Under the pieces are notes generated by a model. That model did not search any database, had not been told where the DNA came from, and saw only the letters and a program-made list of their open reading frames with translations. Positions 52,986 through 63,885 of a DNA stretch of 64,000 bases are shown in pieces. A program made the translations under genes and the position numbers. Every line of letters starts with the position of its first letter. The first letter of the stretch is position 1. This DNA comes from Leucobacter rhizosphaerae (GTDB lineage: Bacteria; Actinomycetota; Actinomycetes; Actinomycetales; Microbacteriaceae), in NCBI RefSeq assembly GCF_022919175.1, contig NZ_CP095043.1:744001-808000 (forward strand). Reading direction: 5' to 3'.

Positions 52986-53588
52986 ATGTCCATTCATTTT
53001 TCCGCCGTCGGCACGATCGCAACAGCGCCGAAACTCTCGACGTCGGAGCACCGCGCGGCGTTCTGCACGTTCCGAATCGCCTGCAACGACCGGCGCTACG
53101 ACCGGGAGCAGGGCAAGTGGATCGACGGCGACACGAACTGGCTCACCATCAACGCCTTCCGCAGCCTGGCGCTGCACGCCGCCGAGTCCTTCGCGAAGGG
53201 CGACCGGGTGATCGTGCACGGCCGTCTGCGCGTCAAGCAGTGGGAGTCCGGGGAGAAGTCTGGGGTCGCCGTTGAAGTCGACGCCGACGCGCTCGGTCAC
53301 GACTTGCGCTGGGGCGTGTCGCAGTTTACGAAACGCGCCGGCGCGGCGGGGTCCGAGACCGCTCCGGCCCCTTCGGCGGAGTCGACCACCGAGGGATCGA
53401 ACCGACCTCCCGTCGAAGCCGGTTCACAGGCGCACTGGCTCGCTCCCGCGGCACCGGATCCGGAGGCAGGCGCGGGCGCGGCACGGAGCGCGGACCCATC
53501 GTCCAGCGCCGATCAGTCGTCGTCCGCCGGTGACGCTGCGGCACCCAATCAGGGCGACGGATTCACCCCCACGCTCGCCGCAGCATGA
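52986..53588 (+). CDS. ssb: Single-stranded DNA-binding protein paralogue
   Basis: A 200-residue SSB with an N-terminal OB fold (about residues 1-110): FSAVGTIATAPKLSTSEHRA, FRIACNDRRYDREQGKWIDG and KGDRVIVHGRLRVKQWES. The tail (112-200) is Ser/Ala/Pro-rich. It ends in GDGFTPTLAAA, without the acidic DDDIPF-like tip that recruits replication partners, so it may be specialised. ATG at 52986 is preceded by GAGGAG. It is not next to rpsF/rpsR, where the main actinobacterial ssb lies, and is probably an extra copy. Confidence 0.9.
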   Translation: MSIHFSAVGTIATAPKLSTSEHRAAFCTFRIACNDRRYDREQGKWIDGDTNWLTINAFRSLALHAAESFAKGDRVIVHGRLRVKQWESGEKSGVAVEVDADALGHDLRWGVSQFTKRAGAAGSETAPAPSAESTTEGSNRPPVEAGSQAHWLAPAAPDPEAGAGAARSADPSSSADQSSSAGDAAAPNQGDGFTPTLAAA

Positions 53589-53664
53589 GCGATCGGCAGG
53601 CACCGCAACGCCGGGGCTCGCCGTGTCGTGAGCGGTGCGAGCGGTGCGAGCGGCAGGCTCAGCG

Positions 53665-54192
53665 TCAGTCGCGCAGGTACTCGCCGAACGTCGCGCGGAT
53701 CTTGCTCACCTTCGGGGCCGCGACCGCGAGGCAGTAGCCCTGCGTGGGGTTCTTCGCGAAGAAGTCCTGGTGGTAGTCCTCAGCCGGGTACACGTCGCCC
53801 AGCGGTTCGATGGTCGTGACGATCGGGGCCGGCCACCACTCGCTCGCGCGGGCGATCGCCGCTTCGAAGACCTCGCGCTGCGCGGCGTCGGTCGGGAACA
53901 TCGCGGAACGGTACTGGGTACCCACGTCGTTGCCCTGGCGATTGAGCTGGGTCGGGTCGTGCATCGTGAAGAAGGCGTCGAGGATCACCTGGGAGGGGAT
54001 CACCGTGGGGTCGAAGGTCACCGCGACGGCCTCGGCGTGTCCGGTGCGCCCGGTGCAGACCTGCTCGTAGGTGGGCTCGACGGTCTCACCGCCGGTGTAG
54101 CAGGAGATGACCTCCACGACACCGCGCAGCGGGCGATAGGCGGCGTCCAGGCACCAGAAGCACCCTCCGGCCAGAACATAGGTCTCCGTCAT
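53665..54192 (-). CDS. msrA: Peptide methionine-S-sulfoxide reductase MsrA
   Basis: Repairs methionine-S-sulfoxide in proteins. The catalytic cysteine is in [17 protein letters not shown] near the start. [14 protein letters not shown] and [14 protein letters not shown] are conserved. 175 residues, no fused MsrB. ATG at 54192 overlaps the nadE stop (ATGA). Confidence 0.96.
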   Translation of the reverse strand: MTETYVLAGGCFWCLDAAYRPLRGVVEVISCYTGGETVEPTYEQVCTGRTGHAEAVAVTFDPTVIPSQVILDAFFTMHDPTQLNRQGNDVGTQYRSAMFPTDAAQREVFEAAIARASEWWPAPIVTTIEPLGDVYPAEDYHQDFFAKNPTQGYCLAVAAPKVSKIRATFGEYLRD

Positions 54193-55022
54193 CGTGCGCT
54201 CCTCCACCAGGTATCGGCCGGGGTGACCGGGTGCTGTCGTTTGTGCTCGCTCGTGAGATAGCGGTGCTCGAGTCGCTGCGCCGCGGCGTCCGGCAGTTCC
54301 TCTCCGCGGAGATACGCGTCGATCTCCGCGTAGCTCAGTCCGAGGCTCGACTCGTCCGTCTGACCGGGGTCTCCGTCGAGCAGATCCGCGGTCGGGGCCT
54401 TCTGCCACAACCGATCCGGCGCGTCGAGTTCCCGCAAGAGCGAGGCGCCCTGCCCCTTCGTCAGACCGGCGAGCGGCAGCACGTCCGCGGCGCCGTCGCC
54501 GAACTTCGTGAAAAAGCCGGTAATCGCCTCTGCGGCGTGATCCGTGCCGATGACGAGGAGACCGTGGTCCCCCGCGATCGTGTACTGCGCGATCATGCGC
54601 ATGCGCGCTTTCACGTTGCCCTTGGTGAAGTCGGTCACCGGGTTGCCGAGGGCGGCGCCCACCTCCGCGACGAGCGCATCGACGCCGGAGGCGATGTCGA
54701 CCGTCACCGTGCGATCCGGCCGGATGAATGAGAGTGCGAGCTGCGCATCGTCCTCGTCGCGCTGCACGGCGTAGGGCAGCCGCACCGCCACGAACTCGGC
54801 CTCGCGGCCCTCCGCGCGCAGGCGTTCGACGGCCAGCTGCGCGAGCCGACCGGCCAGCGACGAGTCCTGTCCGCCCGAGATCCCGAGCACGAACCCGCGC
54901 ACACCCGGAACCGCGCGTGCGTAGTCCACGAGGAACGACACACGTCGCTCGACCTCGGCCGCGGCGTCGACCTCGGCGACGGATCCGAGTGCCTGGATGA
55001 CCTTCTGCTGCAGCTCACTCAT
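54189..55022 (-). CDS. nadE: NH3-dependent NAD+ synthetase
   Basis: Amidates deamido-NAD to NAD+ using ammonia. The PP-loop motif [16 protein letters not shown] binds ATP, and [23 protein letters not shown] is the conserved substrate site. No glutaminase domain is present (277 residues), so free ammonia is used. The ATG at 55022 is preferred over the GTG at 55031: GGTGGAAG lies just upstream and [13 protein letters not shown] matches the family start. It is 35 bases after dnaE. Confidence 0.95.
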   Translation of the reverse strand: MSELQQKVIQALGSVAEVDAAAEVERRVSFLVDYARAVPGVRGFVLGISGGQDSSLAGRLAQLAVERLRAEGREAEFVAVRLPYAVQRDEDDAQLALSFIRPDRTVTVDIASGVDALVAEVGAALGNPVTDFTKGNVKARMRMIAQYTIAGDHGLLVIGTDHAAEAITGFFTKFGDGAADVLPLAGLTKGQGASLLRELDAPDRLWQKAPTADLLDGDPGQTDESSLGLSYAEIDAYLRGEELPDAAAQRLEHRYLTSEHKRQHPVTPADTWWRSAR

Positions 55023-55057
55023 GTCTTCCACCCTACTCCGGCAGGGTTTCCCGGGAG

Positions 55058-58000
55058 TTACGCTCTGAGCGACTCTCCCACGAGTTCCTCAGACGACATC
55101 AGGCAGCGCGGCCCGAGCAACCCCTTGAGCTCGCCGAAGAGATCCGCCGTGATGCGCACCTGCTCCCGGAGCTCGAAGATCCGCACCGCCGTCGAGGTGA
55201 GCAGGTGCAGCCGCACCTCGCTGTCGCCCCGGTGCCGCTGCAGTGTCGACTTGAGCTCTTCCATCAGATCCTCGGTCGCCCGGGTGTCCGACAGGGAGAG
55301 CGTCAGCACGGTCGCGTCCTCCTGCACGGCCGCGTCGATCGGGCGGACGCCGTAGGCATGCATCGACATGCCGTCGTCGCGGGCGTTCATCTTGCCGCGC
55401 AGTGCGACGATCGAGTCGGGCTGCAGCAGCTGACCGAACTCCAGGTACGACTTGCCCATGAACAGCGCCTGCACCTCGCCGGTGAAATCCTCGAGGGTGA
55501 CCATGCCGTAGAGGTTGCCGGATTTCGCCGTGCGATGCTGCACACTCGTGAGCAGCCCGGCGAACGTCACGATCTCGCCGTCGAAGCTCGGGCTCGCATC
55601 GGGGTTCGTGACCTGCTGGACCGTCGCGGACGCCTCCTTCGCCAGAGCCGACTCGAGACCGCGGAGCGGGTGGTCCGATACGTACAGCCCGAGCATCTCG
55701 CGCTCGAACGCGAGCTTGTCCTTTTTGGTCCACTCGGGGCGATCCGGAATCTGCGACACCGGGTCCGCCGCTCCCCCGTCGCCCGCGGCCTCGGCGAAGA
55801 GCGAGTCGAAGTCGAACCCGACGTTGCCGTTCTCGGCGTCGCGCTTGTCCTTGACCGCGCTCTCGATCGCGGGCTCATGGATCTCGACGAGCGCCCGACG
55901 CGTGCCGCCCAGCCCGTCGAACGCTCCGGCCTTCACGAGCGACTCGATCGTGCGCTTGTTGAGCGCCACGAGCGGCACCTTCTTCAGGAAGTCGTGGAAG
56001 CTCTCGAAGCTGCCCTTCTCCTCGCGCGCTCCGCGCACCGCCTCGACGACGTTCGCGCCGACGTTGCGGATCGCGCCGAGGCCGAAGCGGATGTCGTCCC
56101 CCACGGCGGAGAAGTTCGCGAAGGACTCGTTCACGGCCGGCGGTAGCACATTGATGCCCATGCGTCGGCACTCGTTCAGGTAGATCGCGAGCTTGTCCTT
56201 CGAGTCGCCGACGCTCGTGAGCAGGGCGGCCATGTACTCGGCCGGGTAGTGGGCCTTGAGATAGGCCGTCCAGTAGCTGATCACGCCGTACGCGGCTGAG
56301 TGGGCCTTGTTGAAGGCGTAGTCGGAGAAGGGCAGGAGGATGTCCCAGAGCGCCTTGATCGCGGCCTCGCCGAAGCCGTTGCCGGTCATGCCGTCGGAGA
56401 ACCCCGCGTACTGCTTGTCGAGCTCTTCCTTCTTCTTCTTGCCCATCGCCCGGCGGAGGATGTCCGCCTGGCCGAGCGAGAAGCCGGCCACGCGCTGCGC
56501 GATCGACATCACCTGCTCCTGGTAGATGATGAGGCCGTAGGTCGTGTCGAGGATGTCCCGCAGGGGCTCCTCGAGCTGCGGGTGGATCGGCGTGATCGGC
56601 TGCAGCCCGTTCTTGCGGAGCGCGTAGTTCGTGTGGGAGTCGGCGCCCATCGGGCCCGGGCGGTACAGCGCGAGCACGGCGGAGATGTCCTCGAAGTTGT
56701 CCGGCTTCATGAGGCGCAGGAGCCCGCGCATCGGTCCGCCGTCGAGCTGGAATACGCCGAGGGTGTCGCCGCGGGCGAGCAGCTCGTACGACGCCGTGTC
56801 GTCGAGCTCCAGGCGCTCGAGGTCGAGCTCCTCGTTGCGGTTCAGCCGGATGTTCTCGAGCGCGTCGGAGATGATGGTGAGGTTGCGCAGCCCCAGGAAG
56901 TCCATCTTGATGAGGCCGAGGTTCTCGCAGGTCGGGTAGTCGAACTGCGTGACGATCTGGCCGTCCTGCTCGCGCTTCATGATCGGGATGATGTCGATGA
57001 GCGGATCGCTCGACATGATCACACCCGCGGCGTGCACACCCCACTGCCGCTTCAGGCCCTCGAGGCCGAGCGCCGTGTCGTAGACGGTCTTCGCCTCGGC
57101 ATCCTCCGCGAGCACGGCGCGGAACTCCGCCGCCTCCTTGTAGCGCCCGTGGGACGGGTCGGTGATGCCCGAGAGCGGGATGTCCTTCGCCATCACGGCC
57201 GGGGGCATCGCCTTCGTGAGCTTCTCGCCCATGCCGAACGGGAAGCCGAGGACGCGCGACGCGTCCTTCAGCGCCTGCTTCGACTTGATCGTGCCGTAGG
57301 TGACGATCTGGGCGACGCGCTCGTCGCCGTACTTCTCCGTCACGTACTTGATGACCTCGCCGCGACGACGATCATCGAAGTCGACGTCGAAGTCGGGCAT
57401 GGAGACGCGATCCGGGTTCAGGAAGCGCTCGAAGATCAGCCCGTGCTGCAGCGGGTCGAGGTCGGTGATGCGCATCGCGTAAGCCGCCATGGATCCCGCA
57501 CCGGATCCACGGCCGGGCCCCACGCGGATCCCGTTGTCCTTGGACCAGTTGATGAAGTCGGCGACGACGAGGAAGTAGCCGGGGAAGCCCATCTGGGTGA
57601 TGACGCCGGTCTCGTACTCGGCCTGCTTGCGCACGGCATCCGGGATGCCCTGCGGGTAGCGGTACTCGAGGCCGCGCTCGACCTCCTTGACGAACCAGCT
57701 CTCCTCCGTCTCACCGGCGGGCACCGGGAAGCGCGGCATGTAGTTGGCGGCGGTGTTGAATTCGGACTCGCAGCGCTCGGCGATGAGCAGCGTGTTATCG
57801 CAGGCCTCGGGCAGTTCCCGGAAGATGTGTCGCATCTCGGCGGCCGACTTCAAGTAGTAGCCGCTGCCGCTGAACTGGAACCGATTCGGATCGTCGAGCC
57901 GGGATCCCGACTGGACGCACAGCAGCGCGGAGTGCGCGTCGGCATCCGACTCGTGCACGTAGTGCAGGTCGTTCGTCGCGACGAGCGGGATCTTCAGGTC

Positions 58001-58630
58001 GCGCGCGATATCGATGAGATCCTTCTTCACGCGGCGCTCGATGTCGAGACCGTGATCCATCAGCTCGCAGAAGAAGTTGTCCTTGCCGAAGAGATCCTGG
58101 AACTCGGCCGCGGCCTCCCGGGCCTCCTTCAGCTGCCCCAGGCGAATACGGGTCTGGATCTCGCCCGACGGGCACCCGGTCGTCGCGATGAGTCCCTTGC
58201 TGTACGTCTGCAGCAGCTCGCGGTCCATGCGGGGCTTGAAGTAGTACCCCTCGATCGAGGCCTTGCTCGACAGCCGGAAGAGGTTGTGCATGCCCTCGGT
58301 GCTCTCCGAGAGCAGGGTCATGTGCGTGTAGGCGCCGGCGCCCGAGACGTCGTCGCCGGCCCCGTCGCCCCAGCGGACGCGGGTGCGGTCGCTGCGGTGG
58401 GTGCCGGGGGTGACATATGCCTCGATGCCGATGATCGGCTTCACGCCCTCGTCTCGGGCCGTCTTCCAGAAGTCGAACGCCCCGAACGTGTTGCCGTGAT
58501 CGGTCACCGCGATCGCGGGCATCTGCTGCTCGGCGGCCGCCTGGATGAGTGGTTTCACACGCGCGGCGCCATCGAGCATCGAGTACTCGCTGTGCACGTG
58601 GAGATGGACAAAGCCGTCGTTCTGCGCCAA
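55058..58630 (-). CDS. dnaE: DNA polymerase III alpha subunit
   Basis: Replicative polymerase catalytic subunit, 1190 residues. N-terminal PHP domain with the metal-binding [13 protein letters not shown], polymerase core with the catalytic aspartates in [13 protein letters not shown] and the tandem [15 protein letters not shown], then the finger and beta-binding regions, and an OB-fold near the end ([16 protein letters not shown]). The PHP metal ligands look intact, as expected for actinobacterial DnaE1 with PHP proofreading. TTG start at 58630 with AAAGGGG upstream. It belongs with the lspA-rluD cluster, the usual actinobacterial order. Confidence 0.97.
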   Translation of the reverse strand: MAQNDGFVHLHVHSEYSMLDGAARVKPLIQAAAEQQMPAIAVTDHGNTFGAFDFWKTARDEGVKPIIGIEAYVTPGTHRSDRTRVRWGDGAGDDVSGAGAYTHMTLLSESTEGMHNLFRLSSKASIEGYYFKPRMDRELLQTYSKGLIATTGCPSGEIQTRIRLGQLKEAREAAAEFQDLFGKDNFFCELMDHGLDIERRVKKDLIDIARDLKIPLVATNDLHYVHESDADAHSALLCVQSGSRLDDPNRFQFSGSGYYLKSAAEMRHIFRELPEACDNTLLIAERCESEFNTAANYMPRFPVPAGETEESWFVKEVERGLEYRYPQGIPDAVRKQAEYETGVITQMGFPGYFLVVADFINWSKDNGIRVGPGRGSGAGSMAAYAMRITDLDPLQHGLIFERFLNPDRVSMPDFDVDFDDRRRGEVIKYVTEKYGDERVAQIVTYGTIKSKQALKDASRVLGFPFGMGEKLTKAMPPAVMAKDIPLSGITDPSHGRYKEAAEFRAVLAEDAEAKTVYDTALGLEGLKRQWGVHAAGVIMSSDPLIDIIPIMKREQDGQIVTQFDYPTCENLGLIKMDFLGLRNLTIISDALENIRLNRNEELDLERLELDDTASYELLARGDTLGVFQLDGGPMRGLLRLMKPDNFEDISAVLALYRPGPMGADSHTNYALRKNGLQPITPIHPQLEEPLRDILDTTYGLIIYQEQVMSIAQRVAGFSLGQADILRRAMGKKKKEELDKQYAGFSDGMTGNGFGEAAIKALWDILLPFSDYAFNKAHSAAYGVISYWTAYLKAHYPAEYMAALLTSVGDSKDKLAIYLNECRRMGINVLPPAVNESFANFSAVGDDIRFGLGAIRNVGANVVEAVRGAREEKGSFESFHDFLKKVPLVALNKRTIESLVKAGAFDGLGGTRRALVEIHEPAIESAVKDKRDAENGNVGFDFDSLFAEAAGDGGAADPVSQIPDRPEWTKKDKLAFEREMLGLYVSDHPLRGLESALAKEASATVQQVTNPDASPSFDGEIVTFAGLLTSVQHRTAKSGNLYGMVTLEDFTGEVQALFMGKSYLEFGQLLQPDSIVALRGKMNARDDGMSMHAYGVRPIDAAVQEDATVLTLSLSDTRATEDLMEELKSTLQRHRGDSEVRLHLLTSTAVRIFELREQVRITADLFGELKGLLGPRCLMSSEELVGESLRA

Positions 58631-58671
58631 GGATCACGCCCCTTTCACGGACGTCTCCAGGGTACCCTGCT

Positions 58672-59589
58672 TCAGCTCGACAGGACCTCGATGGCGTGCG
58701 CCAGATCGTCCGGGTAGCGGCTCTCGAACTGCACCGGTTCGCCCGTGCCCGGGTGCCGGAAGCCGAGCCGCATGGCGTGCAGCCACTGCCGCCCGAGGCC
58801 GAGGCGGGCCGACAGCGTCGGATCGGCGCCGTACATCGTGTCGCCGACGCACGGGTGGCGCTGCGCGGCCATGTGCACGCGGATCTGGTGCGTGCGCCCG
58901 GTCTCGAGCTCGATCTCCAGCAGCGTCGCGTACGGGAACGCCTCGAGCGTTTCGTAGTGGGTCACCGAGGGTTTGCCGTCGCGGGTGACCGCGAACTTCC
59001 ACTCGTGTCCGGGGTGCCGACCGATGGGCCCCTCGATCGTGCCGGAGAACGGATCCGGGTGCCCCTGGACCACGGCGTGGTAGATCTTGTCGACCTCGCG
59101 CGCCTTGAACGCGCGCTTGAGTTCGCTGTAGGCCCGCTCGCTCTTCGCCACGGCCATCAGACCGCTCGTCCCAGCGTCGAGCCGGTGCACGATGCCCTGC
59201 CGCTCGGGCGGGCCGGAGGTCGCGATCCGGTACCCGGCGCCCGCGAGCGCCCCGAGCACGGTCGGGCCGTCCCAGCCCAGCGACGGGTGCGCGGCCACTC
59301 CGGCGGGTTTGTCGACGACGACGATGTCGTCATCGTCGTGCACGATCCCGAGCTCCGGGAGCTCGATCGGCACGATCTCGGGCCCCGTCTTCTCGACCCA
59401 GCTCACCTCGAGCCAGGCGCCCTCGGTCAACCGATCAGATTTGCCGAGCACCCGCCCGTCGAGGCTCACGCCCCCGGCCTGTGCCACTTCGGCGGCGAAG
59501 CTCCGGGAGAACCCGAGGAGCTTCGCGAGCGCCGCGTCGGCGCGCTCCCCGATCAGCCCGTCGGGCACGGGCAGGCTACGGTGCTCCAT
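58672..59589 (-). CDS. rluD: RluA-family 23S rRNA pseudouridine synthase (RluD-like)
   Basis: A 305-residue pseudouridine synthase with an N-terminal S4 RNA-binding domain ([21 protein letters not shown]) and the catalytic aspartate in [35 protein letters not shown] is the second signature. Likely targets helix 69 of 23S rRNA. It overlaps the lspA stop by 14 bases and lies upstream of dnaE. Confidence 0.94.
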   Translation of the reverse strand: MEHRSLPVPDGLIGERADAALAKLLGFSRSFAAEVAQAGGVSLDGRVLGKSDRLTEGAWLEVSWVEKTGPEIVPIELPELGIVHDDDDIVVVDKPAGVAAHPSLGWDGPTVLGALAGAGYRIATSGPPERQGIVHRLDAGTSGLMAVAKSERAYSELKRAFKAREVDKIYHAVVQGHPDPFSGTIEGPIGRHPGHEWKFAVTRDGKPSVTHYETLEAFPYATLLEIELETGRTHQIRVHMAAQRHPCVGDTMYGADPTLSARLGLGRQWLHAMRLGFRHPGTGEPVQFESRYPDDLAHAIEVLSS

Positions 59590-60196
59590 GCTCCTCCGAT
59601 GCGGCAGGCTCCTCCGAGGCGGCCGCGGCGCGGGACGCCCGGGTCTCGCGCGGCGATCCGTCGACCGGCAGCCCGAGGAGGGTGATCGCGACGAACAGGA
59701 TCATGCCGCCGACGATCGCCATGTCCGCGATGTTGTAGATGCCCTGGGGGAAGCCGAGCCACAGCCAGGGGGTGGAGATGAAGTCGATGACGTGGCCCAC
59801 CGGGAATCCCGGTTCGCGCGTCAGTCGATCGGTCAGGTTGCCGAGCACCCCGCCGAGCAGGAGCCCCAGGAAGATCGACCAGGAGACCGAACGCAAGCGC
59901 CGGATCTGCCACAGGATCACCACCACGACCACCGCGGCGAGGATCGTGAAGATCCAGGTCGCCCCGCTCGCCATCGAGAACGCGGCCCCCGGATTGCGGA
60001 CGAAGTGCCACTGCAGGAATTCGCCGAGCACCGGGACCGTCTCGCCCTCGGGGAGGTGGGTGACGACCCAGTTCTTGACGAGCTGATCCGCGGCGTAGAT
60101 CAGGGCGGCGACGGCGAGCAGCACCAATGGAACCAGCCGGCGCCGCGAGGGCGCCGGCTGGTCCATGTGGCCCGACGAGTCGGGAGTGTCGTTCAC
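59576..60196 (-). CDS. lspA: Lipoprotein signal peptidase (signal peptidase II)
   Basis: Aspartic membrane protease that removes signal peptides after Lgt modification. Four transmembrane helices, the [14 protein letters not shown] segment, and the catalytic aspartates in GNLTDRLTR and [10 protein letters not shown]. 206 residues with a Ser/Ala/Glu-rich C-terminus; GTG start. It is between divIVA and rluD, as in other actinobacteria. Confidence 0.95.
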   Translation of the reverse strand: MNDTPDSSGHMDQPAPSRRRLVPLVLLAVAALIYAADQLVKNWVVTHLPEGETVPVLGEFLQWHFVRNPGAAFSMASGATWIFTILAAVVVVVILWQIRRLRSVSWSIFLGLLLGGVLGNLTDRLTREPGFPVGHVIDFISTPWLWLGFPQGIYNIADMAIVGGMILFVAITLLGLPVDGSPRETRASRAAAASEEPAASEEHGAP

Positions 60197-60204
60197 GCTC
60201 CCGA

Positions 60205-60873
60205 CTACTGCAGGCCGTCAGGGGCGCCGGACGGCTCCGGGGATCCGTCGAGGCCGCGCAGCTGCGACTGGATGTAGGAGCGCAGCGTGCCCCGGTACTC
60301 GCTCTCGAACTGGCGGAGATCCTTGATCTTGAACTGCAGGTCGCTGCGCTCCTCGCCCAGCACCTTGAGCTCCTCGGCGCGCTGCTTCTGCGCCTCCTCG
60401 ACGAGCTGCTTCGCGGTGAGCTCCGCGTCCTCGACCATCTGGTCGCGCTTGGCCTCGGCCTCGCTGATGAGCTTGTCGCGCGTCGCTTCGCCCTCGTGCA
60501 CGTGCTTGTCGTGCAGCTCGAGTGCGAGCTGCAGCATGGCGCTCGACTTGACGGCGTCCGGCTGCGGCGAGTGGACCTCGGCGGCCGCAGGCGCCGCTGC
60601 CTGAACGACCGGAGCGGAGGGCGCGGGCGCCTCGACGACGATGGTCTGCTCCGACACCGCGGTCTCCTCAGCACCGCCTCGCGCCTCGCAGGCGGCGAGC
60701 TTCGCCGTCAGATCCTCGATCTGCGTGTTCAGCTCGGCCTTCTCCTGCTCGTGCAGGCGCAGCACCTCGACGATGGAGTCGAGGAAATCATCGACCTGGT
60801 CGAGATCGTAGCCGTCGCGGAACTTGGTGATCGTGAACTTCTGATTCACGACGTCTTCAGGAGTCAGGGCCAT
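60205..60873 (-). CDS. divIVA: DivIVA/Wag31 family polar growth protein
   Basis: Cytoskeletal scaffold that marks growing poles and septa. The N-terminal lipid-binding domain reads DVVNQKFTITKFRDGYDLDQ. Two coiled-coil regions follow (about 28-70 and 125-205) separated by an Ala/Pro-rich linker. 222 residues, shorter than mycobacterial Wag31. Close to the sepF/ftsZ genes in the standard order. A 112-base gap upstream of its start may hold its own promoter. Confidence 0.94.
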   Translation of the reverse strand: MALTPEDVVNQKFTITKFRDGYDLDQVDDFLDSIVEVLRLHEQEKAELNTQIEDLTAKLAACEARGGAEETAVSEQTIVVEAPAPSAPVVQAAAPAAAEVHSPQPDAVKSSAMLQLALELHDKHVHEGEATRDKLISEAEAKRDQMVEDAELTAKQLVEEAQKQRAEELKVLGEERSDLQFKIKDLRQFESEYRGTLRSYIQSQLRGLDGSPEPSGAPDGLQ

Positions 60874-60985
60874 CGTTACGTCTCTTTCGATTCGGGACCA
60901 CTGCCGTGGTCGCAGTCAACGCTAGCAAAGAATGCTTCATTCTCGCAGGGCGGAGGCCGTCAGGGCGGGATTTCGCCCCGCGCGG

Positions 60986-61282
60986 CTACCACCAGCCGGG
61001 AATGATTGCGAGCAGGATCCAGCAGGACAGCATGGTGAGGAGCCAGCCGAGGTCGAGGGAGATCTGCCCGAGGCGGATCGGCGGCAGGACTCGACGGAAC
61101 ATCCGGATCGGAGGATCGGTGATGCTGTAGACGAGCTCGACCAGCACCGCCAGGGGCCCACGCGGCCGGAACCGGGGGTTGAGCACCAGCACCCAATCGA
61201 GCACGAACCGCACCCAGAGGACGAAGATGTAGATCCGGAGGGCGACTCGAAGAATCGTTCCGAGCGTGAGTACGATCTCCAC
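60986..61282 (-). CDS. yggT: YggT family membrane protein
   Basis: A 98-residue protein with two transmembrane helices and the conserved RFVLDWVLVLNPRFRP and TDPPIRMFRRVLPPIRLG segments. Function unknown but consistently linked to cell division loci; in this order between sepF and divIVA in nearly all actinobacteria. GTG start three bases after the sepF stop. Confidence 0.93.
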   Translation of the reverse strand: MEIVLTLGTILRVALRIYIFVLWVRFVLDWVLVLNPRFRPRGPLAVLVELVYSITDPPIRMFRRVLPPIRLGQISLDLGWLLTMLSCWILLAIIPGWW

Positions 61283-61285
61283 GGG

Positions 61286-61795
61286 TTACGCGGAGGGGGT
61301 GACGAAGAAAGACCCGCTGTCGTTCGTCGTCGACTCGTCGCTGCCGGTCTCGATGTGCTCCGGCGAGAGCAGGAAGACCTTGCTCGTGACCCGCTCGATG
61401 CGACCGTGCAGACCCATCGTGAGGCCGCTGGCGAAATCGATGAGGCGCTTGGCGTCGGCCTCGTTCATACGCGAGAGGTTGATGATCACGGGCACGCCGT
61501 CGCGGAAGCTCTCGGCGATGACCTTGGCGTCGCGGTACTCGGAGGGGTGGACGGTGAGGATCTCGTTCATCGCCTGCGCCACCGGGGGCTTCGTCGGGGT
61601 CACACGGCGCAGCGGCGTGACGGCGGCGCGCTGGGGCGCCGGTCGAGCGGGTGTGGCCTTGGCGGCCGGCGCAGCGGTGCTCTGCGACGCGGCTGCCGAG
61701 GGAGCCGCGGACTGCTGCGCCGTCGCATTGTGGTCCTCGAGGTCTTCTTCGGCGAGACCCAGGAACACCATGGTCTTCTTCAGCGGATTGCTCAT
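61286..61795 (-). CDS. sepF: Cell division protein SepF
   Basis: Membrane-linked FtsZ partner that aligns Z-ring filaments. The N-terminal amphipathic helix ([20 protein letters not shown]), a variable Ala/Pro-rich linker, and the C-terminal core [21 protein letters not shown] with [13 protein letters not shown] are present. ATG at 61795 is chosen over the TTG at 61807 because GGGAGA lies just upstream; 169 residues. Confidence 0.95.
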   Translation of the reverse strand: MSNPLKKTMVFLGLAEEDLEDHNATAQQSAAPSAAASQSTAAPAAKATPARPAPQRAAVTPLRRVTPTKPPVAQAMNEILTVHPSEYRDAKVIAESFRDGVPVIINLSRMNEADAKRLIDFASGLTMGLHGRIERVTSKVFLLSPEHIETGSDESTTNDSGSFFVTPSA

Positions 61796-61825
61796 CTTCT
61801 CTCCCAACGGTGCGGTGCTTCGAGA

Positions 61826-62536
61826 CTACCGGGGCTCCGGGCGATTCCCCGTGATTGCACTCCCAATGCGGAGGTGTGTCGCACCCGCCGCGATCGCTTC
61901 GACGTAGTCGTGCGTCATCCCAGCGGAGATCGCCGTCGCGGCGGGGTCGAGGGCGCGCAGACGCTCCGAGTACCCCGCGAGGCGCGCGAACGCCTCGGCC
62001 GCGGGCTCCTCGAGCGGCGCGACGGCCATGACCCCGCGCAGACGCAGCGTCGACGTCGCGAGCACCCGCTCGGCCAGCGCCTCGAGGCCCGCCGGAGCGA
62101 CCCCACCGCGACCGGGATCTTCGGTGAGGTTGACCTGGAGGAAAGCGTCGATCGGCTCGGTCGTGGCCGGATCGAACTCCGAGTCGGCGAGCGCGTCGAC
62201 GAGGCGTTCCCGGTCGATCGAGTGGATCGACCGCGCGTAGCGGGCGGCCTGGCGTGCCTTCTTCGTCTGCAGCTGACCGATGAAGTGCCAGTGCAGGTCG
62301 AGTGCGGCGAGCTCCTCGGCTTTCGCCTGCGCCTCTTGGTGCCGGTTCTCCCCGACGTCGCGCACGCCGAGCTCCGCGAGCGCGGACACGAGACTCGCGG
62401 GGTGGAACTTCGTCACCACGATGAGCGTGAGCTCATCCGCCGACCGCCCCGCGGCGCGCGCCGCATCCGCGATGCCCGCCTGGACGTCGTGGAGCCGCGC
62501 GGCCAGCGCGGGGTCGGTCACGGACTCGGTCGACAC
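61826..62536 (-). CDS. yggS: PLP homeostasis protein (YggS/YBL036C family)
   Basis: PLP-binding TIM barrel that buffers free pyridoxal phosphate. The PLP lysine is in LIVVTKFHPASLVSAL, and VRDVGENRHQEAQAK and MTHDYVEAIAAGATHLRIG are conserved. 236 residues, GTG start three bases after the ftsZ stop. The pgeF/YfiH gene often found between ftsZ and yggS is absent here. Confidence 0.94.
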   Translation of the reverse strand: MSTESVTDPALAARLHDVQAGIADAARAAGRSADELTLIVVTKFHPASLVSALAELGVRDVGENRHQEAQAKAEELAALDLHWHFIGQLQTKKARQAARYARSIHSIDRERLVDALADSEFDPATTEPIDAFLQVNLTEDPGRGGVAPAGLEALAERVLATSTLRLRGVMAVAPLEEPAAEAFARLAGYSERLRALDPAATAISAGMTHDYVEAIAAGATHLRIGSAITGNRPEPR

Positions 62537-62539
62537 GCG

Positions 62540-63763
62540 CTACCGCAGGAACTCGGGGATGTCGAGATCGTCGTCGTCATCACCGTCGAATGCGGGATCG
62601 GGCAGCTGCGCCTCCACGGGCGGGTTCGAGAGCACCTCGCCGAACTGCCCGGTCGGGGGGTTCTGCGTACTCCCGGCGCTGTCGGAGCCGAACGCCGCGG
62701 CACCGAGCCCGGCGGCACCGATCCCGGCACCGGCGCGGGTCGGAGCAGCGACCTCGTCGATGCTCTCGATGTGGCTGCCGCGGCGGCCGCGCTCGGTCGT
62801 GACGGTCTGCGTCGACGGCTCCTCGTCGAATCCGGCGGCGATGACCGTCACCCGCACCTCGTCGCCGAGGGTGTCGTCGATCACCGTGCCGAAGATGATG
62901 TTGGCCTCGGGGTGCACCACGTCCTGCACGAGTGTCGAGGCCTCGTAGATCTCGCTGAGCGCCAGGTTCGAGGAGCCCTGGATCGACAGCAGCACGCCGT
63001 GCGCCCCCTCGACGGAGGCTTCGAGCAGCGGCGACGCGACGGCGAGTTCCGCGGCCTTGATGGCGCGATCCGCCCCTCGGGCGGATCCGATGCCCATGAG
63101 GGCCGCTCCCGCGCCCTGCATGACCGATTTCACGTCGGCGAAGTCGAGGTTGATGAGGCCGGGGGTGGTGATGAGATCGGTGATGCCGGAGACGCCGGCG
63201 AGCAGCACCTGATCGGCGGCGGCGAAGGCCTCGATCATGCTGATGCCGGGCTCGCTGATGTCGAGCAGTCGGTCGTTCGGCACGACGATGAGGGTGTCCA
63301 CGGCGTCGCGGAGTGTGCTGACGCCGGCATCGGCCTGCGCCGCGCGACGCTTGCCCTCGAAGCTGAAGGGACGGGTCACGACGCCGATGGTCAGTGCACC
63401 GATGGACTTGGAGATCCGCGCGACGACCGGGGCCGCACCCGTGCCCGTGCCACCGCCCTCACCCGCGGTCACGAACACCATGTCGGCGCCGGCGAGCGCC
63501 TCCTCGATCTCCTCCGCGTGATCCTCCGCGGCGCGCCGCCCCACCTCGGGGTCGGCGCCCGCGCCGAGGCCGCGCGTGAGCTCGCGTCCGACGTCGAGCT
63601 TGACGTCGGCGTCGCTCAGCAGGAGGGCCTGCGCGTCGGTGTTCACCGCGATGAACTCGACCCCGCGCAACCCGAGCTCGATCATGCGATTCACGGCGTT
63701 GACACCACCGCCACCCACACCGACGACCTTGATCACCGCGAGGTAGTTCTGGTTTGTTGACAC
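62540..63763 (-). CDS. ftsZ: Cell division protein FtsZ
   Basis: Tubulin-like GTPase forming the division ring. The signature [20 protein letters not shown] is intact, as are the T7 loop ([11 protein letters not shown]) and the C-terminal peptide [11 protein letters not shown] that binds SepF and FtsA-like partners. 407 residues. GTG start with GGAGG upstream. A 122-base gap separates it from ftsQ and probably contains its promoter. Confidence 0.98.
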   Translation of the reverse strand: MSTNQNYLAVIKVVGVGGGGVNAVNRMIELGLRGVEFIAVNTDAQALLLSDADVKLDVGRELTRGLGAGADPEVGRRAAEDHAEEIEEALAGADMVFVTAGEGGGTGTGAAPVVARISKSIGALTIGVVTRPFSFEGKRRAAQADAGVSTLRDAVDTLIVVPNDRLLDISEPGISMIEAFAAADQVLLAGVSGITDLITTPGLINLDFADVKSVMQGAGAALMGIGSARGADRAIKAAELAVASPLLEASVEGAHGVLLSIQGSSNLALSEIYEASTLVQDVVHPEANIIFGTVIDDTLGDEVRVTVIAAGFDEEPSTQTVTTERGRRGSHIESIDEVAAPTRAGAGIGAAGLGAAAFGSDSAGSTQNPPTGQFGEVLSNPPVEAQLPDPAFDGDDDDDLDIPEFLR

Positions 63764-63885
63764 GTGGATCCTCCGCCCCCAACCTTCAACCTCTACCTGA
63801 AGTTAAAAGTTAGTATCGCCGTATACATTACCTGCCGACAAAGCTATGTCCCTCGCCCACCTCACTCGCGCAGACACGCCGAAAA

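Noticed and set aside
56300..58717. Long plus-strand open frame opposite dnaE
   Set aside because: Antisense shadow of the polymerase gene, with no ribosome binding site or domain.
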